Part shown: positions 8,501 through 16,080 of the stretch, one piece after another
How the letters are laid out: the number at the start of each line of letters is the position of its first letter
Numbering within the stretch: the first letter of the stretch is position 1
DNA from: UBA7236 sp043727235
Lineage (GTDB): Bacteria; Bacteroidota; Bacteroidia; Chitinophagales; BACL12
Assembly: GCA_043727235.1 (NCBI GenBank)
Contig: JAYSYX010000008.1
Location: 1 to 16,897 of the forward strand
Direction of reading: 5' to 3'
DNA: 16,897 nucleotides
The notes under the pieces: generated by a model
The model's database searches: none
Seen by the model: only the letters and a program-made list of their open reading frames with translations
Told to the model about the DNA's origin: nothing
Position numbers and translations under genes: made by a program

Positions 8501-8884
8501 GCTATCCAGAAAATGGCTGAACAAATGGGTGGTGGAAATACAGAAGAAGGTAAACTTGCCAAACAATTACAGCAGTTGGCTGATCAAATGGATAAAACTG
8601 AGGAGGATATTGTAAACAAACAGTTGACCACCGAGACGCTAAAACGTCAGCAAGAGATTTTAACCCGTTTATTAGAAGCAGAAGAATCGGATCGCAAACG
8701 GAAAATGGACAATGAAAGAAAATCTAACACTGCTAATGAAATTACGAGACCATTGCCACCTGCCATTGAGGAATATCTGAAAAAACGCTATGCAGAATCA
8801 GACCTTTATAAAACCGTTTCTCCGGAATTGAAACCTTTTTACAAAAATTTAGTAGAAGAATACTTACGGTCTATAACCTACTAA
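5534..8884 (+). CDS. DUF4175 family membrane-anchored coiled-coil protein
   Basis: This very large protein (1116 aa) carries membrane segments near residues 29-48, 59-78 and 160-180. A beta-rich region follows (about 190-500). From about 505 to 900 comes a long Glu/Lys/Gln/Met-rich coiled coil, then a Gly/Lys-rich flexible stretch (MPGSQ...GGKQKGEKSG) and a helical C-terminus with ILTRLLEAEESDRKRK and a final EEYLKKRYAESDLYKT block. This architecture and tail match the Bacteroidetes DUF4175 family, whose biochemical role is not established. I infer an envelope protein with a large extra-membrane rod. The start is ATG 5534 with no good Shine-Dalgarno. It leads a unit with the ATP-binding protein gene (9 nt after its stop) and ybeY. 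Confidence 0.88.
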   Translation: MENQSNYNILITKLDAFIRKYYLNQLIRGLLFSAAILISAYLLFSLLEYRFYFSEVVRKVLFYGFLLGSAFILYSRVFTPLFKYQKLGKRIDHKKAASIIGDHFSEIQDKLLNILQLKEQETGDENKLLIEAGINQKIERIKPVPFTMAIDLNKNRKYLKYTLPPLAVFVFILFAAPNILRESNFRLLKNNVAFEKQAPFTFSIVNKELEVVQYDDFELSLKMLGDVLPEQVVIVTETGSYTMVKDQKDIYTYVFNKVPEKTDFHFLANGYDSKEYTLEVVPKPTLLNFSINLNYPDYTGIKDETLQNTGDLLIPEGTNLEWIFNTEHTDHIELFFANGKMNASNTGGSTFNISRKAMVNELYKIGIANGKVYNRDTISYNITVIPDLFPEITAEQFKDSLDEKFLYFLGEINDDYGFKNMLFKYNIESLDAGNNYFIKEENSTPIAIPKGIKNNRFTHAFDLRAKTLQPGDRVTYYFEVWDNDAIHGSKSARTASMQFLVPTLEELEQMKDDANSSIKDKLDNILDDIKDIQKQSEKLEEKLFDKKELNWEDKKEIEKLLQKNQNVQQSVEELTEEFKDNLDMQKEYMEPNPDILEKQEKLEKMFEEVVPEEMKKLMEELEKLMEKLNKEQSLEEMEKMQMNNEQVENELDRMLELFKQMEMEQKMQETVDKLNELAEKQEELSKKTEDKKSDNAQNLEKQEDINEKFDDIQKDMEEMREMNKELEQQKDMENTEQQEQSIEQNLEKSSEQIKQDNKKQAAQSQKSASEQMKDLAQKMQQQMSQQSMEQQQEDMNALSRLLDNLIKLSVDQEKLMNDVKGIKTNNPSFVELMAEQQKIKEDTKMVEDSLMALAKRVMQISTFITREITDVNRNLDKSVEQMGERQVNESNLYQQLAMTGYNNLALMLDEVMQQMQEQMAKSMPGSQMCQKPGGSKQSEMPSLGEMQKQLNDQINKMKGDMEGGKQKGEKSGMSKDLAEMAQKQAAIRDAIQKMAEQMGGGNTEEGKLAKQLQQLADQMDKTEEDIVNKQLTTETLKRQQEILTRLLEAEESDRKRKMDNERKSNTANEITRPLPPAIEEYLKKRYAESDLYKTVSPELKPFYKNLVEEYLRSITY

Positions 8885-8893
8885 ACACGGTAA

Positions 8894-9304
8894 ATGTCGG
8901 TAGAACATATAACGAAACAAATTAGTCTTAAATCGCAACCTGCAAACATTGTCCTTATTGAACCTTTTATTGAAGAGGTGAGAACCAAATTAGAAATTGC
9001 CGATGAGGTATATGGAAATATTTTGGTTTGTATAACGGAGGCAGTTAATAATGCGATCCTGCATGGTAATAAGTCTGACAGCAACAAAGAAGTTACCATT
9101 TCCATCAAAAAAGAAAGCAACAAACTCACTTGTCTGATCAAAGATCAGGGATGTGGTTTCGATTTTTCTAATATTCCAGATCCTACAGCTCCAGAAAACA
9201 TTGAAAACATGGGCGGAAGAGGGATATTTTTGATGAAACACCTATCCGACCTTGTTGTATTTTCCAATGACGGAAGCAAGGTTGAAATCCAATTTCGACT
9301 CTGA
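8894..9304 (+). CDS. RsbW/SpoIIAB-like ATP-binding protein (GHKL fold)
   Basis: This single-domain 136-aa protein has the GHKL/HATPase_c fold of anti-sigma factor kinases. The N box reads EAVNNAILHGN (about residues 49-59). The G1 box is DQGCGFDF (about 83-90), and the G2-like box is MGGRGIFLMKHLSD (about 106-119). Length and motif spacing match RsbW-type serine kinases, which phosphorylate an anti-anti-sigma partner in other phyla. No STAS-domain partner, sigma factor or PP2C phosphatase gene is nearby, so the target is unknown. It starts 9 nt after the DUF4175 stop, and its TGA overlaps the ybeY ATG by one base (TGATG), which implies translational coupling. The ATP-binding assignment is firm; the anti-sigma role is only inferred. 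Confidence 0.88.
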   Translation: MSVEHITKQISLKSQPANIVLIEPFIEEVRTKLEIADEVYGNILVCITEAVNNAILHGNKSDSNKEVTISIKKESNKLTCLIKDQGCGFDFSNIPDPTAPENIENMGGRGIFLMKHLSDLVVFSNDGSKVEIQFRL

Positions 9305-9729
9305 TGAGCACTGTTTCCTTTGTATCCAACGAAACTACCTTTAAATTAAAACAAGCTTCCAAACATCGCATCTGGGTAGAGCGAATAATTCTGGCCAATC
9401 ATAAATTTCCATCCCAAATACAATACATATTTTCTACGGACGATTTTCTTGCAAACCTCAACAAAGAATACCTCAAACACAGCACACTGACCGATATCAT
9501 CACCTTTAACTACAACTCCGGACACTATATTTCCGGTGATATTTTTATCAGTATAGACAGAGTAAAAGAAAATAGCCAAAAGTTTAACGTTGATTTTTAT
9601 TCCGAATTACAAAGGGTAATGATCCACGGAATTTTGCACCTTCTCGGATACAACGACAAAACTGAAGCAGAAAAAAAGAAGATCCGCAAAAAGGAGGACG
9701 AGTGCCTCTTGATTTTAAATAAGATCTGA
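9304..9729 (+). CDS. ybeY: Endoribonuclease YbeY, rRNA maturation factor
   Basis: YbeY is a zinc-dependent single-strand endoribonuclease acting in 16S rRNA 3' end maturation and late 30S quality control. The signature HGILHLLGYND lies at residues 108-118, with zinc-ligand histidines His108 and His112. The third ligand, usually the His of GYDH, is Asp118 here; from memory Bacteroidetes homologues also carry a D/K variant there. The upstream block TLTDIITFNYN (about 61-71) corresponds to the family's (T)DVLSFP-type strand, and SGDIFISID is the following strand. At 141 aa it is a normal length. The start overlaps the ATP-binding protein gene by one base. mnmG follows after a 341-nt gap containing parS-like sites. 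Confidence 0.92.
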   Translation: MSTVSFVSNETTFKLKQASKHRIWVERIILANHKFPSQIQYIFSTDDFLANLNKEYLKHSTLTDIITFNYNSGHYISGDIFISIDRVKENSQKFNVDFYSELQRVMIHGILHLLGYNDKTEAEKKKIRKKEDECLLILNKI

Positions 9730-9733
9730 TTTT

Positions 9734-9947
9734 CGGCAATCGTGAATCGGCAATCATGAACCCGGCCTATTCGCCGTGGTTGTGTGTTTTTCACCAACCC
9801 ACTTGAGGGGTGTGCCCCGGACCACGGATCACGATTAAGGAAGCTTTCACTTGTTCCACGTGAAACAAAGCTATCTATCAGAGAATTATTTCTTTAGTAC
9901 TTATTTTATCATTCCCTCAACAAGCATTCACGATTGCTGATTCACAT
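9734..9947. repeat. Small tandem and inverted repeats flanking the first parS-like site
   Basis: The 14-nt unit CGGCAATCGTGAAT (9734-9747) is repeated with three changes at 9748-9761. GCAATCGTGAAT (9736-9747) recurs as its exact reverse complement at 9926-9937. Between them, CCGTGGT (9774-9780) pairs with ACCACGG (9821-9827), enclosing a smaller hairpin GGGG-TGTG-CCCC (9807-9818). It looks like a repeat-derived palindromic cluster, and no coding potential is visible. Confidence 0.65.
9852..9867. promoter_or_regulatory. parS-like ParB-binding site 1
   Basis: TGTTCCACGTGAAACA is identical to the strong form of the chromosomal ParB site known in Bacillus subtilis (consensus TGTTNCACGTGAAACA). 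It extends one base on each side to an 18-bp near-palindrome. It lies in the non-coding gap between ybeY and mnmG. A match of this length is very unlikely by chance in AT-rich DNA. ParB binding is inferred, since parB itself is not in the window. Confidence 0.85.
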
Positions 9948-9956
9948 CCATGAAAC

Positions 9957-9972
9957 TGTTCCACGTGGAACA
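9957..9972. promoter_or_regulatory. parS-like ParB-binding site 2 (perfect palindrome)
   Basis: TGTTCCACGTGGAACA is a perfect 16-bp palindrome, one base away from site 1 and from the parS consensus. The site-to-site distance is 105 bp, close to ten helical turns. It sits 99 bp upstream of the mnmG start. Together the two sites form a small parS cluster, typical of origin-proximal DNA. Confidence 0.8.
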
Positions 9973-10055
9973 AAATAATCATCCAAGAATTAAACGAACA
10001 ATACATTTATCCTTCCCCCAACCTAACTCAAGGCCTTCATCGCTTATAAAATCTT

Positions 10056-10063
10056 TACCTTTG
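10056..10063 (+). promoter_or_regulatory. Candidate -7 box for mnmG
   Basis: TACCTTTG is an exact match to the Bacteroidetes TAnnTTTG -7 element, 7 nt before the mnmG ATG. No clear TTG is at the expected -33 position. If used, transcription would begin at or within a few bases of the start codon, giving a leaderless or near-leaderless mRNA. Confidence 0.5.
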
Positions 10064-10070
10064 TAACAGC

Positions 10071-11933
10071 ATGTTCAAAGAATACGACGTAATAGTAGTT
10101 GGTGCCGGTCATGCCGGATGTGAAGCAGCCGCCTCGGCGGCCAATATGGGCTCTTCTGTGCTGTTGGTTACCATGAACATGCAAACTATTGCCCAAATGA
10201 GTTGCAATCCGGCCATGGGAGGAGTTGCTAAAGGTCAGATCGTGAGAGAAATTGATGCTTTAGGAGGATATTCAGGTATTGTCACCGATAAAACAATGAT
10301 ACAATTCCGTATGCTGAATATATCGAAAGGCCCTGCAATGTGGAGCCCCAGAGCTCAAAGCGACAGAATGTTGTTTGCCGGAGAATGGAGAAATAAACTG
10401 GAACAAACACCCAATGTTGATTTTTGGCAGGATACTGTTGCGGGACTAATAGTAAAGAACGGAGTTGTTGGAGGCGTTAAAACCTCCATGGGCATGGAGA
10501 TTCGGTCTAAATCTGTAGTGCTTACCAATGGAACCTTTTTAAATGGATTGATTCATATCGGTGAAAAGAATTTTAGTGGTGGACGGATGGCGGAGAGATC
10601 GGCTACAGGTATTACCGAACAATTGATTTCGCTCGGATTTGAAAGTGGAAGAATGAAAACCGGAACTCCTCCGAGATTGGATGGTAGAAGCCTCAATTAT
10701 GAACTTATGGAAGAACAAAAAGGGGATGAAAAACCCGGAAAGTTCTCTTACACCAATACAAGTGCTCTAAAAAATCAAAGAAGTTGTTACATTACTTATA
10801 CTTCTGAAGCAGTTCACGCGGAATTAAAAAAAGGTTTTGAAAAATCTCCTATGTATTCTGGGAGGATAAAAGGGCCGGGGCCAAGGTATTGTCCTTCCAT
10901 TGAAGATAAAATAGACCGTTTTGCTTCAAAGGACCGTCACCAGATATTTGTAGAACCGGAAGGGTGGAATACTGTTGAGGTTTATGTGAACGGCTTTTCC
11001 ACAAGTTTGCCTGAGGAAGTTCAATATGCAGCTCTAAAAAAGATAGTGGGATTTGAAAATGTAAAAATGTTCAGACCCGGTTATGCCATTGAATATGACT
11101 ATTTTCCTCCCATGCAGTTGACATCGACACTGGAAACAAAGCTGATAAAAAATCTATTTTTCGCGGGGCAAATTAACGGCACCACAGGATATGAAGAGGC
11201 TGCCTGCCAGGGACTAATGGCAGGTATCAATGCTCATCAGGCAGTTTTTGAAAAAGAACCTTTCGAAGTAGACAGAAGTGAGGGATATATTGGAGTATTG
11301 ATAGATGATCTGATCACAAAAGGAACGGAAGAACCCTATCGCATGTTCACGTCCCGAGCGGAATACAGAGTATTATTGAGACAGGATAATGCAGATATCA
11401 GGTTAACAGAAAAAGCGCATAAAATTGGCTTAGCATCCGATGAGAGGATGAAAAGAGTGAATGAAAAATTAACCGCAACAACTAAACTCATTGACTTTCT
11501 CCGCACAACAAGTGTTGAACCGGATCAAATAAATGGGTTGCTGGAACAAAAAGGATCTGCGGCCATTAAACAAAAATCAAAAATTGCCGCGCTTTTAGCA
11601 CGACCACATATTAATCTTAGTGATTTTAAGGGGATCAACGCAGCAATAGATACCGTGTTTGCTTCGTTTGAGGAGGAGTTTTTCGAACAGGCAGAAATAA
11701 CGATCAAATACGAAAACTATATAACTAAGGAGAAAGAATTGGTGGACAAAATGCTCAGATTGGAAAATATTCTGATTCACGATACTATAAATTATAGCCT
11801 GATTCATTCTATTTCCCTGGAAGCAAGAGAAAAACTTACTAAAATTAAACCTAAAACCCTGGGACAGGCTAGCAGAATCAGTGGAGTTTCGCCTTCAGAT
11901 ATTTCTGTATTGATGGTTCATATCGGACGATGA
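10071..11933 (+). CDS. mnmG: tRNA uridine-5-carboxymethylaminomethyl modification enzyme MnmG
   Basis: MnmG (GidA) is the FAD- and NADH-dependent partner of the GTPase MnmE. The cytosolic complex makes the (carboxymethyl)aminomethyl modification at wobble uridine 34 of certain tRNAs. The dinucleotide-binding motif GAGHAG is at residues 11-16. Further family signatures are QMSCNPAMGG (about 43-52), GRMKTGTPPRLDGR (about 195-208), PRYCPSIEDKIDRF, EPEGWNTVEVYVNGFS and FFAGQINGTTGYEEAA. The C-terminal tRNA/MnmE-interaction helical region ends in ASRISGVSPSDISVL. At 620 aa it is full length, with no frameshift. Its stop overlaps the start of the lipoprotein gene by 4 nt (ATGA). The gene is preceded by two parS-like sites and a TACCTTTG box. 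Confidence 0.98.
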   Translation: MFKEYDVIVVGAGHAGCEAAASAANMGSSVLLVTMNMQTIAQMSCNPAMGGVAKGQIVREIDALGGYSGIVTDKTMIQFRMLNISKGPAMWSPRAQSDRMLFAGEWRNKLEQTPNVDFWQDTVAGLIVKNGVVGGVKTSMGMEIRSKSVVLTNGTFLNGLIHIGEKNFSGGRMAERSATGITEQLISLGFESGRMKTGTPPRLDGRSLNYELMEEQKGDEKPGKFSYTNTSALKNQRSCYITYTSEAVHAELKKGFEKSPMYSGRIKGPGPRYCPSIEDKIDRFASKDRHQIFVEPEGWNTVEVYVNGFSTSLPEEVQYAALKKIVGFENVKMFRPGYAIEYDYFPPMQLTSTLETKLIKNLFFAGQINGTTGYEEAACQGLMAGINAHQAVFEKEPFEVDRSEGYIGVLIDDLITKGTEEPYRMFTSRAEYRVLLRQDNADIRLTEKAHKIGLASDERMKRVNEKLTATTKLIDFLRTTSVEPDQINGLLEQKGSAAIKQKSKIAALLARPHINLSDFKGINAAIDTVFASFEEEFFEQAEITIKYENYITKEKELVDKMLRLENILIHDTINYSLIHSISLEAREKLTKIKPKTLGQASRISGVSPSDISVLMVHIGR

Positions 11934-13585
11934 GAAGAGTTGCACCATATTTTTACCTGCTTATTGCCCTCACAATTTATAGTTGCGCAAATGTAGTAAC
12001 ACCCACAGGGGGTGAAAAAGACCTTATTTCTCCAACTGTGCTTCAATATACTCCGGATACCAATTCCCTCTATTTTGATGCTCAGGAAATACAAATTCAG
12101 TTTGACGAATATGTTGTTTTAAATGATGTTTTTAATCAGGTAATTATTTCCCCTCCATTGGATGGAATTCCTGAATATAAAATAAAAGGGAAGACACTTA
12201 CCATAAAATTAAATTCTACACTGAGAGATTCCACTACTTATACAATTAATTTTGGACAAGCAATAAAAGATAATACTGAAGGAAACATATTAAATAATTT
12301 TACATATGTATTTTCTACCGGAAGTTATCTCGATTCCTTAAAAATATCCGGAAATGTTTCCGACTTGCTTACAGGCGCTCCATCGGAAAAAACTTTTGTT
12401 GTACTTTATTACGAACCTACCGATACTTCTTTCCAAACAAGTAAACCTTATTATTTCGCTAAAACAGATGCAACAGGAAATTTTATCATATCAAATATCA
12501 AAGCAGGCGAATATAAATTATATGCATTAGAGGACCAGAATTTTAATTATTTCTATGATCTTCCCAATGAAAGAATTGCATTTCAACGAGAAATAATTCA
12601 GTTAGATTCGAATATCACTAATCAAAAATTACAGATATTTTCTGAAGAGAAGATCAAACAAAATCTTTTGGAAACAAAATCACAGCGTTATGCTCAAACA
12701 CAGATGGTGTTTTCTAAATCGGCAAAAGATGTTAGTATAACTTCGATTAACCCCACTTCTGAAAAAATATATTTTACTAAAAATAAAACTCAGGATACTG
12801 TTATAGTTTGGTCAGACAATTATAAACTTGACACTTTTCGTTTAAAAATAATTTACGACACCACTCAAATAATTAAAAAAATTAATTTAAAAGCTATCCC
12901 TGCAGATTCCAATTTTCAATTAAATAAAAATACATTCACAAGCAATGTATTTGCTGTTAACAAGGGCGAAGATGCTCGCGCTGACTGGGATCCAGAGAAA
13001 AGAATAACATTAAATTTTTTTAATCCCTTATTATCCGTGGATTCTAATATGTTAACAATTTGGAATGTGAACGACAGCACTTTTATAAATAATGTAGATA
13101 TAAGTATCGATAGTCTTGATGCTAGGAAACTATATATTCAATATCCATGGAAACCGGAAAATGCATATGATATTACTATTAATAAAAATTTCGCAATTGA
13201 TATTTTCGGTTTGATAAATAAACAGGATACATTAAAAATAATCTTAAAGAAACTAGATGCCTATTCCCAACTTACAACAAGGGTCAAAAATTTGTCTGGT
13301 AATAATATTATATACCAACTCCTTAGATTTGATCTTACATCAGTTGAAGAAATATATCTTGAAGAAACTAAATTTACCGGAGAAGAAAAAAAATATGCAG
13401 TAACAAGTAATTATCTTTTACCCGGAATATATAAAATTCGTGTTATCATCGATTTGGATAAAAACGGAAAGTGGACACCCGGTGATCTGTCGAAAAATAC
13501 CCTTCCCGAACAGGTAATTATGTTTCCAATTGATCAAAACCTACGTGCAAACTGGGAAAATGAAATTGATTGGGTGATAAAATAA
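11930..13585 (+). CDS. Ig-like (Big_5-type) domain lipoprotein
   Basis: The signal peptide has lipobox IYSC, so Cys19 is the lipidated residue, followed by the typical ANVVTPTGGEKD run of Bacteroidetes lipoproteins of this type. Residues about 33-133 look like a bacterial Ig-like Big_5 domain (IQIQFDEYV, then a beta pair, then TTYTINFGQAIKDNTEGN). About 136-205 resembles a carboxypeptidase-regulatory-like beta sandwich (TDATGNFIISNIKAGEYKLYAL). A similar segment near the C-terminus (LLPGIYKIRVIIDLDKNGKW) is a calcium-loop-like DxDKNGxW motif. No enzymatic motif is visible. It is likely an outer-membrane-anchored structural or binding protein. The ATGA overlap with mnmG indicates co-transcription, though the link to tRNA modification is probably only genomic. 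Confidence 0.85.
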   Translation: MRRVAPYFYLLIALTIYSCANVVTPTGGEKDLISPTVLQYTPDTNSLYFDAQEIQIQFDEYVVLNDVFNQVIISPPLDGIPEYKIKGKTLTIKLNSTLRDSTTYTINFGQAIKDNTEGNILNNFTYVFSTGSYLDSLKISGNVSDLLTGAPSEKTFVVLYYEPTDTSFQTSKPYYFAKTDATGNFIISNIKAGEYKLYALEDQNFNYFYDLPNERIAFQREIIQLDSNITNQKLQIFSEEKIKQNLLETKSQRYAQTQMVFSKSAKDVSITSINPTSEKIYFTKNKTQDTVIVWSDNYKLDTFRLKIIYDTTQIIKKINLKAIPADSNFQLNKNTFTSNVFAVNKGEDARADWDPEKRITLNFFNPLLSVDSNMLTIWNVNDSTFINNVDISIDSLDARKLYIQYPWKPENAYDITINKNFAIDIFGLINKQDTLKIILKKLDAYSQLTTRVKNLSGNNIIYQLLRFDLTSVEEIYLEETKFTGEEKKYAVTSNYLLPGIYKIRVIIDLDKNGKWTPGDLSKNTLPEQVIMFPIDQNLRANWENEIDWVIK

Positions 13586-13719
13586 GCTGAAAAAAAATCA
13601 AATTAAAGCTCAGAAAACGACGCTTATAATTAAACGCTGCACAAAGATTTTCATTATTCCGGGCAAGAGTCTCAAAATGAAACCAAATGTCTCAGAATTA
13701 ATCTAAATCGAAATTTCAC

Positions 13720-13917
13720 CTACATAGTATCCAGAACAAATTCCGGCACTGCAGTTTTGCAATAATTCCAACCGAAGGTTTCTATACACCATTTTTTAAG
13801 TTCAAGGGCTTCATCCACCACTAATTCTTTTATCGCCTTATTTAATTCAGTCCGAAATAGACTGGGATCAAAACTCACCTTAACCAGGATCATTTTGCAA
13901 TACTCGAGCATCGTCAT
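13720..13917 (-). CDS. Small conserved-looking protein, 65 aa, function unknown
   Basis: Starting at ATG 13917 the product is MTMLEYCKMILVKVSFDPSL... continuing to a WCIETFGWNY segment and ending in FVLDTM. An in-frame TTG at 13971 would add 18 residues and is less likely; ATG 13911 is also possible. The EYCK...ILxKVSFD...LFxxEL...LxxWC pattern recalls a short protein I have seen in many Bacteroidetes genomes (recollection, not searched). It is soluble, probably two or three helices, with no signal peptide. The opposite strand has no competing frame. It stands alone between the lipoprotein gene and the secreted SprB-repeat gene. The flanking 13586-13719 and 13918-14090 are AT-rich with no clear feature. 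Confidence 0.65.
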   Translation of the reverse strand: MTMLEYCKMILVKVSFDPSLFRTELNKAIKELVVDEALELKKWCIETFGWNYCKTAVPEFVLDTM

Positions 13918-14090
13918 AATTTCTAAAATTATCCTTTCACTAAAACGGGTTATATTTTGCAAATGTTGCAAAAAAAATAGAATTCTTTCTCCATAGATTT
14001 TAACATATTAAATTAATATGTACTGACGTAAAGACATTTTAATTTTTTAACTTTATTTCAGATTTCCACAGAACTAAACTTCTCTACAAT

Positions 14091-15962
14091 ATGAAGAAAC
14101 AAATTACTCTATTAAGCCTTCTCCTCGCTTTAACCATTATTGGAAAAACACAAATTACAGCTTACCCCGATACAAGCATTTGCCCCGGTGATTCCTTAAC
14201 ACTGGGCACCTCTCTGGTCGACTTTTGTGGCGATTGTTACAGCTACCAGGAATTGGAATACGCCCCTGAACCCATTGGTGGTCTGGCAGTAACCATGGTT
14301 GATGATACTTATATAGGTCCCTACGATGTGGGTTTTGATTTTTGTTATTTCGGCGAAACTTATACAGAATTCTATTTATGCTCCAATGGATGGATAAGTT
14401 TTGTAGAACCCGGACCAGGCTGGGCAGCAAACTGGACACCTGACGGCCCAATTCCGGATGCGGCATCAAATGTTCCACGAACAGCAATATTTAGTCCCTG
14501 GACCGATTGGCACACAGGTTTATGCGATGAATGTATTCATTTTGAAAATGCCGGAGTGGCTCCAAATAGAAAATTAATTATTACCTGGGATGAAGTTCCA
14601 CTGTTCTCCTGTACGGATGATATTGGAACTTTTCAAATTATATTACGCGAAACGTCTAATTTTATTGACAACCATTTTACCGATGTAATGATATGCCCGG
14701 GCTGGGATATTGGTGTTGCAACTCAAGGATTACAAAATCAGAATGGAACTATCGCATTTACTGTGGAAGACAGAAATGCAACTGCATGGGAAGCACATGA
14801 TGAATCGTGGAGATGGTATACAAGTTTAGTTGCTTGGTATGATGAGGATGGAGTTTTAATTGGAGAAGGACAAACTGTTGATGTTTCTCCGGAATTCACT
14901 ACAACCTATACTGTTGTTCAAACCTTATGTGATGGAACGGTTTACACTGATGATGTAACTGTTGAGGTTGGTGCCGACTTTGATGTTGACTTGATCTCAA
15001 CAAATATTACTTGCGGTGGAGATGGTGATGGATCAGTATCCATAACAATTACCGGTGGTCTGGAACCCTATACGTATGAATGGAGCACCGGCGAAACAGG
15101 AGTTACAGAATTAACAGATCTTGATGGAGGAACTTACTCCGTTACGGTTACGGAGGCTGGCGGATGCCAAAGAACCTATGAATTTACCATAATAGAACCA
15201 GCGGTACTAAGCGGAACACCGGAGGATATTATTAATAATCCATGCAATGCATATACCGACGGATTCGTGCACATTGAAGCAACCGGCGGAACTATTCCGT
15301 ATACCTATACTCTGGATGGAGGAGCCGCTACCATTATTGATGAATTTTCAGACCTGCCTGCCGGTGATTATGTTGTAACAATAACTGATGCAAGCGGATG
15401 CACCTTCGATGTGCCCTTTAGCATTACCGAACCAATATTATTAACAGCTGATGCAACAGCCGACGACCAAACAATTTTTGTTGGTCAAACTGCAACTATA
15501 ACTGTAGAGACCAGTTTAGACGATATCGTTTCGGCAACCTGGGATCCGGAAGTACCCTGTATTGATGATCCTTGTTTAAGTACAACAGTCGCACCTACTG
15601 CTACCACTACCTATACGGTAACTATTGTTAATTCTGAAGGATGTGTGGCAATTGACACTATAACCATTTTTGTGGAATTTGTTCCGGAAGTGTTTTTCCC
15701 GAACGCCTTTTCCCCTAATAGCGATGGAACTAACGATCTCTTTCAAAGTATCGGTTACAATATTACAACCTACCATCTAAAAATATTCAATCGTTGGGGA
15801 GAAATAATTTTTGAGACGGATACTTATGACGCCTCTTCAGGATGGGACGGAAAATATGAAGGAGAAGAACAAGATATGGGAACCTATGTTTGGCAAGTTT
15901 CTGCGGGTTTTATAAACGGGGAAGAATATATTGACTCTGGAAATTTTGTATTGGTGAGATAG
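14091..15962 (+). CDS. Type IX-secreted adhesin-like protein with SprB repeats and type B sorting domain
   Basis: A signal peptide (MKKQITLLSLLLALTIIGKTQ) leads into a Cys-rich N-terminal region (about 25-265) with a nidogen-like look: FxxCYFGETYTEFYLCSNGWISF, and FSPWTDWHTG. Next come an Ig-like segment ending in TTTYTVVQTLCDGT, then two SprB-type repeats (about 300-372 and 373-450; each with a Gly-rich turn, PYTY and a GCxxxxxFxIxEP tail). A second Ig-like segment follows, and finally a CHU_C/type B sorting domain from about 531 (VFFPNAFSPNSDGTNDLF, NRWGEIIFET, GWDGKY, GTYVWQVSAG) to the C-terminus. Such tails direct export and surface attachment by the type IX secretion system. No catalytic motif is seen. 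It is a single-gene unit and its partner is unknown. Its first residues DTSICPGDSLTL are typical of these surface proteins. Confidence 0.93.
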   Translation: MKKQITLLSLLLALTIIGKTQITAYPDTSICPGDSLTLGTSLVDFCGDCYSYQELEYAPEPIGGLAVTMVDDTYIGPYDVGFDFCYFGETYTEFYLCSNGWISFVEPGPGWAANWTPDGPIPDAASNVPRTAIFSPWTDWHTGLCDECIHFENAGVAPNRKLIITWDEVPLFSCTDDIGTFQIILRETSNFIDNHFTDVMICPGWDIGVATQGLQNQNGTIAFTVEDRNATAWEAHDESWRWYTSLVAWYDEDGVLIGEGQTVDVSPEFTTTYTVVQTLCDGTVYTDDVTVEVGADFDVDLISTNITCGGDGDGSVSITITGGLEPYTYEWSTGETGVTELTDLDGGTYSVTVTEAGGCQRTYEFTIIEPAVLSGTPEDIINNPCNAYTDGFVHIEATGGTIPYTYTLDGGAATIIDEFSDLPAGDYVVTITDASGCTFDVPFSITEPILLTADATADDQTIFVGQTATITVETSLDDIVSATWDPEVPCIDDPCLSTTVAPTATTTYTVTIVNSEGCVAIDTITIFVEFVPEVFFPNAFSPNSDGTNDLFQSIGYNITTYHLKIFNRWGEIIFETDTYDASSGWDGKYEGEEQDMGTYVWQVSAGFINGEEYIDSGNFVLVR

Positions 15963-16080
15963 ATGAGCGGGATAACATATTATTTATTTTATATATGCAT
16001 TATTAGGATAGCTATATATAAAGCGACTTTCAAGTAGTGTCAGTTGGCAGTGGCTGCAGTAGAGTAGGGTAGTAGGGAGG

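Noticed and set aside
14155..14487. 110-aa minus-strand frame in the secreted SprB-repeat gene
   Set aside because: Shadow of a clear CHU_C protein; no start signal or recognisable motif.
14472..14487. TGTTCCACG half-site in the secreted protein gene
   Set aside because: Only one half matches parS; the other arm is unrelated.
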